NCBI GenBank assembly: GCA_905234815.1
Contig: CAJOIX010000004.1
Location: 12,710-76,709, forward strand
DNA length: 64,000 nucleotides
Reading direction: 5' to 3'
DNA from: an uncultured Prevotella sp.
Lineage (GTDB): Bacteria > Bacteroidota > Bacteroidia > Bacteroidales > Bacteroidaceae
Below the pieces are notes generated by a model. The model saw nothing but the letters and a program-made list of their open reading frames with translations, did no database searches and was not told where the DNA came from. The translations under genes and the position numbers were made by a program. This document shows, piece after piece, positions 47,614 to 55,879 of the stretch (positions are counted from its first letter, which is position 1; every line of letters starts with the position of its first letter).

Positions 47614-49095
47614 ATGAATATACTCACATTGTTTGTTGTCATTCCTGTAGTGATGCTTTTGTGCCTTTGGCTGTCGCGCAACTTGAATCAAGTGCGTGCA
47701 GTCATGGTGGCAGGTTCGTCCTGCCTGCTGGCCCTGAGCATCTGGCTGACAATTTATTTTGTTCAACAGCGCAATGCCGGCAATACCGACGTGATGCTGT
47801 TGCAGTATAGTGTTGATTGGTTCAAGCCTTTGCATATAGCCTATGCCATCGGTGTTGACGGCATCTCGGTGGTGATGTTGCTACTTTCGAGCATCATTGT
47901 CTTCACCGGCACGTTTGCCTCGTGGCAGCTGAAGCCGCTCACGAAGGAGTATTTCCTTTGGTTCACCCTGCTCTCCACGGGTGTGTATGGCTTCTTCATC
48001 TCCATCGACCTGTTCACCATGTTCATGTTCTACGAGGTGGCACTCATCCCTATGTACCTGCTGATTGGTGTATGGGGCAGCGGTGCCAAGGAGTATTCTG
48101 CCATGAAGCTCACACTGATGCTCATGGGTGGTTCGGCTCTCTTGATACTCGGCATCTTGGGCATCTATTTCTTCAGCGGTGCCCAGACCATGAATGTGCT
48201 TGAGATTGCTGCCCTGCACAATATCGACCCCGATATTCAGAAGGTGTTCTTCCCCTTCATTTTCATTGGCTTTGGTGTGCTGGGAGCCATGTTCCCGTTC
48301 CACACATGGAGCCCCGACGGTCATGCTTCGGCGCCTACGGCTGTGTCGATGCTTCATGCTGGTGTGCTGATGAAGTTGGGAGGTTACGGCTGCTTCCGCG
48401 TGGCCATGTACCTGCTGCCTGAGGCTGCCCACGATTTGGCATGGATTTTCCTCATCCTGACCACCATCTCCGTGGTCTATGGTGCGCTCTCTGCCTGCGT
48501 GCAGACCGACCTGAAGTATATCAATGCCTACTCGTCGGTGAGCCACTGCGGCCTGGTGCTCTTTGCCCTGCTCATGATGACCCAGACAGCTTGCTCGGGT
48601 GCCATCCTGCAGATGCTGTCACACGGTCTGATGACGGCCCTCTTCTTCGCCCTGATTGGTATGATCTATGGTCGTACCCACACCCGCGATGTGCGCCGTT
48701 TGGGCGGACTGATGAAGATCATGCCGTTCCTGGCTGTCGGCTATCTGATTGCCGGTCTGGCCAATCTCGGCTTGCCAGGATTCTCTGGTTTCACCGCTGA
48801 GATGACCATCTTCGTTGGTTCGTTCGAAAACAACGATGTGTTTCACCGTGTGTGCACCATCATTGCTTGTACCTCTATCGTGGTAACGGCTGTTTACATC
48901 CTGCGTGTGGCTGGTAAGATATTGATGGGCAAGGTGGCCGATCCTCACTACGAGGAGCTCACCGATGCTACTTGGGACGAGCGTGTGGCTGTGGCCTGCC
49001 TCATTTTCTGCGTAGCCGGTTTAGGTGCCACTCCGTTCATCTTCAAGCCTATCATCGACAATGCAGTTGCACCGATCCTCGTAAGCTTAATGTAA
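47614..49095 (+). CDS. nuoM: NADH-quinone oxidoreductase subunit M
   Basis: FYEVALIPMYLLIGVWG; MFPFHTWSPDGHASAPTAVSMLHAGVLMKLGGYG. Confidence 0.97.
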   Translation: MNILTLFVVIPVVMLLCLWLSRNLNQVRAVMVAGSSCLLALSIWLTIYFVQQRNAGNTDVMLLQYSVDWFKPLHIAYAIGVDGISVVMLLLSSIIVFTGTFASWQLKPLTKEYFLWFTLLSTGVYGFFISIDLFTMFMFYEVALIPMYLLIGVWGSGAKEYSAMKLTLMLMGGSALLILGILGIYFFSGAQTMNVLEIAALHNIDPDIQKVFFPFIFIGFGVLGAMFPFHTWSPDGHASAPTAVSMLHAGVLMKLGGYGCFRVAMYLLPEAAHDLAWIFLILTTISVVYGALSACVQTDLKYINAYSSVSHCGLVLFALLMMTQTACSGAILQMLSHGLMTALFFALIGMIYGRTHTRDVRRLGGLMKIMPFLAVGYLIAGLANLGLPGFSGFTAEMTIFVGSFENNDVFHRVCTIIACTSIVVTAVYILRVAGKILMGKVADPHYEELTDATWDERVAVACLIFCVAGLGATPFIFKPIIDNAVAPILVSLM

Positions 49096-49156
49096 AATGT
49101 AAAAATTTAAAGAATTAAAGATTTTAAATTCTTAAATTCCTAAATTAGAATACACA

Positions 49157-50587
49157 ATGAACTATTCACAGTTTTTAAATATGATTCCAGAGGCAACGCT
49201 TGTTGCCGTGCTGCTCATCGTGTTCTTCGCCGATTTGTTTTCGTCGAAGGATAGCGAGCGCCGCTGGCTCAATCCGCTGGTTTGCGCGTTGCTGGCACTG
49301 CAGATTGTACCCTGTGCGCTGGCCGAACCGGCAAGTGCCTTCGCCGGAATGTACGTCGCTACGGCAGCAGCCAACGTGATGAAAGTGATTCTCACCGCAG
49401 GCACACTCATTGTGCTGATTATGTCGCGTTCGTGGCTGAACGATTCGCGTGCAGCCCGTAACGAAGGTGAATTCTACGCACTCATCTGCTCTACCCTCTT
49501 GGGTATGTACATGATGATGTCGAGCGGTCATTTCCTGCTGTTCTTCCTCGGTCTGGAAATGGCTTCAGTGCCGATGGCCTGCCTCGTGGCAATGGACAAA
49601 TGGAAGAAGATCTCGGCCGAGGCCGGCGCCAAATATGTGCTCATGGCTGTGTTCTCCTCGGGTGTGATGCTCTTCGGCCTGTCGTATATCTACGGCAGCA
49701 CCGGTACGCTCTACTTTGAGGATGTGGCCAACGCCCTGCCACTTTCCCCCGTGACCATCTTGGGTCTCGTATTCTTCTTTGCCGGCATGGGCTTCAAACT
49801 CTCGCTGGTTCCCTTCCATTTCTGGACAGCCGACACCTATCAGGGTGCCCCCACTCCGGTGACGGGCTATCTCTCGGTCATCTCCAAGGGAGCTGCCGCT
49901 TTCGCCCTGTGCACCATCTTCGTGCACGTGTTCGGCTCAATGGTACACCAGTGGGAAGGCCTGCTCTATATCACCATCGTGCTCTCCATCACCGTGGGTA
50001 ACCTTTTCGCCATGCGTCAGTCGGAGCTGAAGCGCTTCATGGCCTTCTCCTCTATCTCGCAGGCTGGTTACATCATGCTGGCCGTGGTGGGCAACTCAGC
50101 CGCTGGCCTCACCGCACTGATGTACTACACGCTCATCTACGTGGTGGCCAACATGGCCGTGTTCACCGTGATCAGCGCAGTGGAAGAGAACAACCAGGGC
50201 AAGACCGAAATAGACGACTACAACGGATTCTACCAGACCAACCCGCGCCTGTCGTTTCTGATGACATTGGCCCTCTTCTCGCTGGCCGGTATCCCGCCGT
50301 TTGCTGGTATGTTCTCCAAGTTCTTCGTGTTCATGGCAGCCGCCGAGCATGGTTCGGTATGGGCCTACGCCGTGGTGTTCATCGCACTGCTCAACACCGT
50401 GGTGTCGCTCTACTACTATCTGCTCATTGTCAAAGCCATGTATATCAAGAAGAGCGACAGCCCGCTGCCCTACTTCCGCAGCAACTGCAACACACGCCTG
50501 GCGCTCGCCCTCTGCACCGTAGGCATCGCGCTGTTCGGCATCGGCTCGTGCATCTACGAGTGGCTCTCGCAGTCCGCAAGTCTTTAA
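49157..50587 (+). CDS. nuoN: NADH-quinone oxidoreductase subunit N
   Basis: FKLSLVPFHFWTADTYQGAPTPVTGYLSVISKGAA. Confidence 0.97.
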   Translation: MNYSQFLNMIPEATLVAVLLIVFFADLFSSKDSERRWLNPLVCALLALQIVPCALAEPASAFAGMYVATAAANVMKVILTAGTLIVLIMSRSWLNDSRAARNEGEFYALICSTLLGMYMMMSSGHFLLFFLGLEMASVPMACLVAMDKWKKISAEAGAKYVLMAVFSSGVMLFGLSYIYGSTGTLYFEDVANALPLSPVTILGLVFFFAGMGFKLSLVPFHFWTADTYQGAPTPVTGYLSVISKGAAAFALCTIFVHVFGSMVHQWEGLLYITIVLSITVGNLFAMRQSELKRFMAFSSISQAGYIMLAVVGNSAAGLTALMYYTLIYVVANMAVFTVISAVEENNQGKTEIDDYNGFYQTNPRLSFLMTLALFSLAGIPPFAGMFSKFFVFMAAAEHGSVWAYAVVFIALLNTVVSLYYYLLIVKAMYIKKSDSPLPYFRSNCNTRLALALCTVGIALFGIGSCIYEWLSQSASL

Positions 50588-50624
50588 AGACCAGACTAAT
50601 AGCATACGTTTGCTCTACAAAAAT

Positions 50625-50661
50625 AAAGAGTTGTCCATGCAATTTGGACAACTCTTTTTTT
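50625..50661 (+). terminator. Intrinsic terminator of the nuo operon
   Basis: 12-bp stem AAAGAGTTGTCC/GGACAACTCTTT plus T-run. Confidence 0.92.
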
Positions 50662-50673
50662 CTACCCGTTTTT

Positions 50674-50761
50674 CAAAAGCATAGCTTTCGGGTTGTAAAA
50701 GCATAGCTTTTGCACGCTAAAAGCATAGCTATTGGAAGGCAAAAGCATAGCTTTTGGAAAA
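50674..50761. repeat. 88-nt element, 4 x 22-nt units (locus D)
   Basis: CAAAAGCATAGCTTTCGGGTTG / TAAAAGCATAGCTTTTGCACGC / TAAAAGCATAGCTATTGGAAGG / CAAAAGCATAGCTTTTGGAAAA. Confidence 0.95.
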
Positions 50762-50797
50762 CCGCTGTTTTGCACTCCTGAAAGGAGGACAAAAATT

Positions 50798-51048
50798 AAC
50801 ATCGAAAGACACGAAAGAAAACGAATGATTTATTCTCATAGAAAATTCATGTTTTTAGCGTTTTTCGATGTTGAAAAAATATAAATCGGCTATCGGTTGT
50901 TTGATTGAACATCGAAAGAAACGAAAGAAACAAATGATTTATTCTCATAGAAAATTCGTGTTTTTAGTGTTTTTCGATGTTAGAAAAAATATAAACCTGC
51001 TATCGGTTGTTTGATTTAACATCGAAAGAAACGAAAGAAACGAATGAT
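50798..51048 (+). repeat. ~110-nt palindromic repeat array 1 (two full units and one truncated)
   Basis: AACATCGAAAG... starts at 50798, 50908 and 51018; each full unit contains AACATCGAAA...TTTTTCGATGTT arms. Confidence 0.93.
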
Positions 51049-51113
51049 ACCCCAGTTCGGGATAATAACTTATAGGTAGAGGGGGCGCTTTTGCATATGT
51101 GGAAGGTACTAAA

Positions 51114-51148
51114 TGTTACATGTTACAATTGTTACAAATGTTACAAAA
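51114..51148 (+). repeat. Four copies of heptamer TGTTACA
   Basis: aaaTGTTACATGTTACAatTGTTACAaaTGTTACAaaa. Confidence 0.9.
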
Positions 51149-51466
51149 ATTCGCCAAAGGCCATCAATGACGTTGTCAAAGCTGCGAGTTAGTGAGAGAA
51201 GAGTTGAATTCCATTCGGGCTATCCCGGACGTGAGCAATTTCGCCGAAGGCAAAGTTATGCAAAGAGGCGGTCAAAAGCCACAAATGACGAAGCCATATT
51301 TATGCAATGAGTTGTTTCGCAGAAGGCCAAGATCGTCTTTGAGGAATGCTGGATGTTGTTTTTACGTATCAATCAAACAAAATTGTAGGTCAATTTGACA
51401 AAATGTGAGGGGTGACACGTAGGTCTTCGTGTTTTTTTCTCATATTTGCAAAATAAATTTGGTTTT

Positions 51467-52513
51467 ATGGAAGAGATTGCACTGTCGATGTTTTTGAGTG
51501 GTTTCGCCACGGCCTACTTCGCCCTGCACGCCTACCAGTTGTTTCGCCGCGAGGACTGTTTGCGGATGCAACGGGTGATGGCCTGCATCTTCGTGCAGTG
51601 GGCGCTCTTCAACCTGAAAGATTTCCTGCTGACCATACACGATTACAACGACCCGAATATACAGAATATCCTCGTCTTGATTGACGGGACTTCGCTCATT
51701 GGATACACTTGCCTGGTGTATGAGCTGATAAGTCCCGGATGGGCCACGTTGCGCAAGGTGCTGTGGATGCTGGCAGCGTATGTCCCCTTCTTTGCTGCTT
51801 ATGCCCTATGGCGCCATGAGGGGGTGATACGTTGTTATATGGTGTGTTTGTTCTTGGCTGGCGCTATCATCTTTGTGTTGTGGCTGCGCAAGGCGAGATA
51901 TTACGCTCGATACATTCGTGAGAGTTTCTCGAATATCGATGAGATAGACATTTCGTGGCTTCGTGCTGTGGCGTGGTTGTTCGTCATCTGCCAGTTGCTG
52001 TGGGTGGGTATTTCCATCGTGCGCCACCCGCTCACGGATTGCCTCTACTATGTGATGTCCATCGTCTTGTGGCAGATTACGTTGGATCACGTGATGCGCC
52101 AGAAGCCGATAACGGTGGAGGTGGCCGAAACTGAGCCAATGGTGGAGGATGCGGAGCCTATGCCCCCGCGCGAATATGGATTCGCCCAGCTATTACCTTC
52201 GGTGGTCGAAGGCGAGGAACTCTATCTGAACCCCACGCTTTCGATCAAGGATCTGACTTTGCGCATCGGTACCAACCGCACCTATCTGAGCGACTATTTT
52301 GTGAACGTGCTCCACACGACCTTCTACGACTATATCAACGGCCTGCGCATCGTGAAGAAGTGCATTCCGCTCTTGGAGGAACACCCTGAGTACACGCTCG
52401 AACGCATTGCCAACGAGAGTGGTTTCCAATCGATTTCCACCTTCCGACGCGCATTTCAGAAAATCAAGGGTTTAACGCCCAGTGAGTATCGAAAACGACA
52501 TAATAATTCATAA
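51467..52513 (+). CDS. Membrane-anchored AraC-family transcriptional regulator
   Basis: Several TM segments, then C-terminal AraC HTH: LSIKDLTLRIGTNRTYLSDYFVNVLHTTFYDYINGLRI...ERIANESGFQSISTFRRAFQKIKGLTPSEYRKRH; start could also be 51446. Confidence 0.9.
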   Translation: MEEIALSMFLSGFATAYFALHAYQLFRREDCLRMQRVMACIFVQWALFNLKDFLLTIHDYNDPNIQNILVLIDGTSLIGYTCLVYELISPGWATLRKVLWMLAAYVPFFAAYALWRHEGVIRCYMVCLFLAGAIIFVLWLRKARYYARYIRESFSNIDEIDISWLRAVAWLFVICQLLWVGISIVRHPLTDCLYYVMSIVLWQITLDHVMRQKPITVEVAETEPMVEDAEPMPPREYGFAQLLPSVVEGEELYLNPTLSIKDLTLRIGTNRTYLSDYFVNVLHTTFYDYINGLRIVKKCIPLLEEHPEYTLERIANESGFQSISTFRRAFQKIKGLTPSEYRKRHNNS

Positions 52514-52576
52514 CAATCATTTAATCAAAAACTATTAAACTATGACTATCGGAAATTTGTACATCAGACCTATGGG

Positions 52577-53209
52577 GTGCTCATGATGCTTGTACCCTTT
52601 GTTCTTGCCATCTTGGCGATATGGCTTCGTTCGGTGAAGCCGAATGCTCGCACTGCTGGCTATGTCTCGAATGCAAGTCGCTTTGCCTACTGGCTGTTCA
52701 TCATCACCGTGCTGAGTTTGGTGGTGACCATCATTGCGGGGTGGATTGACCCTCATCTGGGTTTCTTCGGCAATAACGGGTTGTGGTTCTTGGTGGTGCT
52801 TTCGTTCTTGTTCTTCTTCTGCTATTACGTGATTGCCTTCAAACCTGTGGATGCCGACCAGTTGGAAGAGGCGCAAGATCAGAATGCTGTGCTCTTCGAG
52901 ACGGCGGGCCTTGCGGCTGCTGGCATAGGAACTGGATTGTCGGCTACCATCAGCTGGACAATGAAGATGCTGGCGAGGGCTCCGATAGACATCGTGCGCC
53001 GTTCGGGCAACACCATTTGGTACAGAAACGCGAACGTGGGCGGCTTTTTGGGAAGCGTAGGGGGCACCCTGCTCATTTTGGTTGCTGCTTCGGTCATCTT
53101 GGCATTCGCCGCCATGTATTTTCTACTCTTCGTGGTTGTGCTCACGTGGCTGCTGGTGGTGTATAAGTTCGTTAAGAATTTAATATACCTGGGGGGACCG
53201 AGAGGCTAA
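52577..53209 (+). CDS. Hypothetical membrane protein (GTG start or frameshifted 5' end)
   Basis: Multi-TM ORF; N-terminus ambiguous (see findings). Confidence 0.7.
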   Translation: MLMMLVPFVLAILAIWLRSVKPNARTAGYVSNASRFAYWLFIITVLSLVVTIIAGWIDPHLGFFGNNGLWFLVVLSFLFFFCYYVIAFKPVDADQLEEAQDQNAVLFETAGLAAAGIGTGLSATISWTMKMLARAPIDIVRRSGNTIWYRNANVGGFLGSVGGTLLILVAASVILAFAAMYFLLFVVVLTWLLVVYKFVKNLIYLGGPRG

Positions 53210-53281
53210 AGCATTTTTTCAATTTACGATTTAGAAATTAATAACTCAAAAACTTATAAACTCAAAAACTTATTTAAACCT

Positions 53282-53926
53282 ATGAAGAAGAATCTTTTCA
53301 AATCGATTGCCTTTTTGGCAGTGGGAGCCCTCTCGGGCATGGTGTTCAACAGTTGCAAAGGCGGTGCTTCGGGCGGCGGAATCGTGGAGGAGGCCATCAA
53401 ACAGGCTGAACAGACGATAACGGCTGAAGAGTCGCCGATATTCGGCAATCTGCCTTTGCTGTACGAGCAGAAGTTGGAGGCCGGTACCATCGTGGGCAAG
53501 CATTTCAGGGAACTGAAGACGGAGGACATGGATGAGGCTGTGAAGAACAAGTCGTTGCGCGACGAGGCTGAGAAAAAGCTGGAGGAATACTACAAAGCGA
53601 AGATCAGTGAGGCTGCTACTGCCCTGGATGGGAAGGACATCAAGGTGGAGTATGACAAGAACCAGTTCTCTGATGGCAAAGTAACGCTGAAGGTGACAAA
53701 TGCTGAACGCGGTTATTTCAATTTGGCCTTCGATGTGACTATGGCAAAGCCTGTCAACAAGGAGGTTGCATTCAAATGGGTGTTCATGGATGCCGAGGGC
53801 AACGAATTGGAGACCAACAGCGACTATATCACGCCTGGCGAGAAGATCAACAAAGAATGGATGGTGACGGCTGACAAGGATTTCAGTAAGAAGTTTGACC
53901 ACCTTTACATAGAATTTTTAAATTAA
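53282..53926 (+). CDS. Hypothetical lipoprotein
   Basis: MKKNLFKSIAFLAVGALSGMVFNSCKGG lipobox. Confidence 0.75.
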   Translation: MKKNLFKSIAFLAVGALSGMVFNSCKGGASGGGIVEEAIKQAEQTITAEESPIFGNLPLLYEQKLEAGTIVGKHFRELKTEDMDEAVKNKSLRDEAEKKLEEYYKAKISEAATALDGKDIKVEYDKNQFSDGKVTLKVTNAERGYFNLAFDVTMAKPVNKEVAFKWVFMDAEGNELETNSDYITPGEKINKEWMVTADKDFSKKFDHLYIEFLN

Positions 53927-53942
53927 AAAATTAAAGAATTAA

Positions 53943-53982
53943 AAAGGCCACCGACTCGGGAGAGTTTGGCGGTCTTTTTTTT
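53943..53982 (+). terminator. Putative terminator with T8 run
   Basis: ACCGACTC...GAGTTTGGCGGT imperfect stem followed by TCTTTTTTTT. Confidence 0.6.
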
Positions 53983-54056
53983 ATGTTTTATTACGAAAAG
54001 TGCGTAATTCGATGGTTGACAACGGGAAATTTTGAACGATTAAGATTGTTTGAGTT

Positions 54057-54347
54057 AACATCCAAAGACACGAAAGAAACGAATGATTCATTCTCATAGA
54101 GGATTCGTGCTTTTAGCGTTTTGCGATGTTGAAAAAAATATAAATCTGCTGTCGGTTGTTTGATTTAGCATCGAAAGAAACGAAAGAAACGAATGATTTA
54201 TACTCATAGAAAATTCGTGTTTTTTAGCGTTTTCGATGTCGAAAAAAATTATATATGCTATCGTTGTTTGATTTAACATCGAAAGAAACGAAAGAAACGA
54301 ATGACCTATTCTCATGGAGAATTCGTGTTTTTAGCGTTTTTCGATGT
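54057..54347 (+). repeat. ~110-nt palindromic repeat array 2 (three units)
   Basis: Unit starts at 54057, 54167 and 54275; same sequence family as 50798-51048. Confidence 0.93.
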
Positions 54348-54356
54348 AAGCATAAA

Positions 54357-54399
54357 CAAAAAGTTGAGGAAGCAAACGCTCCCTCAACTTCTATTTTTT
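54357..54399. terminator. Bidirectional terminator hairpin AAGTTGAGG...CCTCAACTT
   Basis: 9-bp stem flanked by A-run and T-run; downstream of minus-strand ROK gene. Confidence 0.8.
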
Positions 54400-54414
54400 C
54401 CGATGGAAAGGCTC

Positions 54415-55392
54415 TTAGATTTCCCAGCCCACGGCCGAAGCGCCGAGCACTGCAGCCGAAGCGCCATTCAGTCCGCTCACCAGGAACTTTGCCTTGCCGC
54501 GGAAGATGGGCAGTACATGCTCATCGTACGAGCGCTTGATGGGATCCATGATGAGGTCGCCAGCCTTGGTCAGTCCGCCGAAGAAGATGAACGCCTCGGG
54601 CGAAGCGAAGGCAGCAAAGTCGGCGCAAGCCTCACCCAGCAGCGAGCCGGTGAATTCGTAAATCTCCTTGGCCAGCGCATCGCCCTTGCCGGCAGCGATA
54701 GACACTTCGAGCGAGGTGATGTCCTCAGGGTTGTATTCGCGCAGGAGCGAGCGGTCTTTTCGAGTCTGTAGCAGTTCGCGGGCAGTGCGAGCCACACCCG
54801 TGGCCGAGCAGTAGGCCTCCAGACAGCCGTGACGGCCGCAACCGCAGAGGCGACCATTTTCGCGACGAATGATGGTATGACCCAGTTCGCCGGCAAAGCC
54901 GTCGCAACCATACACCACCTGACCGTTGATGACGATACCCGAACCAACGCCCGTGCCGAGGGTGATCACAATGAAATTCTTCATGCCGCGGGCCACGCCG
55001 TAGATCATCTCACCAATGGCGGCAGCGTTGGCATCGTTGGTCAGCGCCACAGGCACGCCCAGCGCTTCGCTGAACAGTTTGGCCAGAGGCACAACCGTAT
55101 TGTGGCCCCACTCCAGATTGGGTGCAAACTCAATGGTGCCCTGATAATAATTACCGTTGGGAGCACCAATGCCCATAGCCTGGATGGTTTCTATGCCACC
55201 CACTTCTTCAATAATCACCTCAAGCGCATCAACCGATGCCTTCACATAATCTTTCACATCGGAATAGCCCTGAGTCTTAATAGCCGTTGTAGCCTTGATT
55301 TCGCCTCGACTGTCAACAATTCCGAACACCGAATTCGTACCGCCAAGGTCTAAGCCAATCACATAAGGCTTTTTTGGTCCTTCTGTCACCAT
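54415..55392 (-). CDS. ROK-family glucokinase-like protein
   Basis: YVIGLDLGGTNSVFGIVD; GCGRHGCLEAYCSATG (ROK zinc motif). Confidence 0.94.
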   Translation of the reverse strand: MVTEGPKKPYVIGLDLGGTNSVFGIVDSRGEIKATTAIKTQGYSDVKDYVKASVDALEVIIEEVGGIETIQAMGIGAPNGNYYQGTIEFAPNLEWGHNTVVPLAKLFSEALGVPVALTNDANAAAIGEMIYGVARGMKNFIVITLGTGVGSGIVINGQVVYGCDGFAGELGHTIIRRENGRLCGCGRHGCLEAYCSATGVARTARELLQTRKDRSLLREYNPEDITSLEVSIAAGKGDALAKEIYEFTGSLLGEACADFAAFASPEAFIFFGGLTKAGDLIMDPIKRSYDEHVLPIFRGKAKFLVSGLNGASAAVLGASAVGWEI

Positions 55393-55617
55393 AATAGAGT
55401 AGTTTTTATAATAAATTTAGTTGATTATAGGCTTCAACAATTTCGATAAGGCAAAAATAAGAAATAATACCGATGCTGCAAACATTTTGCGGTGATTAAA
55501 TACATTTATAACTAAAAAAATTAGAATATAATGTTCACGCGCGCAAGGATGAGGGGCGAAAAAAATAGTTAGTTGAAAAAATAATCAAAAAAAATTTGGC
55601 GGTTTAAGAAAAAGCAT

Positions 55618-55626
55618 TACCTTTGC
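55618..55626 (+). promoter_or_regulatory. Bacteroidetes -7 motif TACCTTTGC
   Basis: Upstream of the tRNA array. Confidence 0.5.
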
Positions 55627-55671
55627 ATTCGCGTTTAGAGAAACGCCTTTGAAAATAAAGGCTAAAGTCCC

Positions 55672-55835
55672 AAAGAAAATGCGGACTTTTTGCGCAAGCC
55701 GAACACAGAAAGTTTACTTTATGTTGAGGCGCCGCCAAAAATGCCAAGTTTTCGAAGAAAACGCGGAAATAGCTCAGTTGGTAGAGCACAACCTTGCCAA
55801 GGTTGGGGTCGCGGGTCCGAGTCCCGTTTTCCGCT
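55672..55835 (+). repeat. 164-nt tRNA-Gly leader+gene duplication, copy 1
   Basis: Colinear, offset exactly 414 nt from copy 2, no indels seen. Confidence 0.95.
55763..55835 (+). tRNA. tRNA-Gly(GCC)
   Basis: GCGGAAATAGCTCAGTTGGTAGAGCACAACCTTGCCAAGGTTGGGGTCGCGGGTCCGAGTCCCGTTTTCCGCT. Confidence 0.97.
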
Positions 55836-55879
55836 CATCGGTTCTGAACAATTTAGCTCGCAAGAGTTAAAGTAAAAAT

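Noticed and set aside
54094-54315. 73-aa ORF with internal HSFLSFLSMLNQTT repeats
   Set aside because: It is a translation of the 110-nt palindromic repeat array, not a credible gene.
55649-55870. Short ORFs through the tRNA-Gly leaders (MKIKAKVPKKMRTFCASRTQKVYF..., MGVRVSSSSQIEKK...)
   Set aside because: They read through tRNA genes, and their repetition reflects the leader+tRNA duplication.
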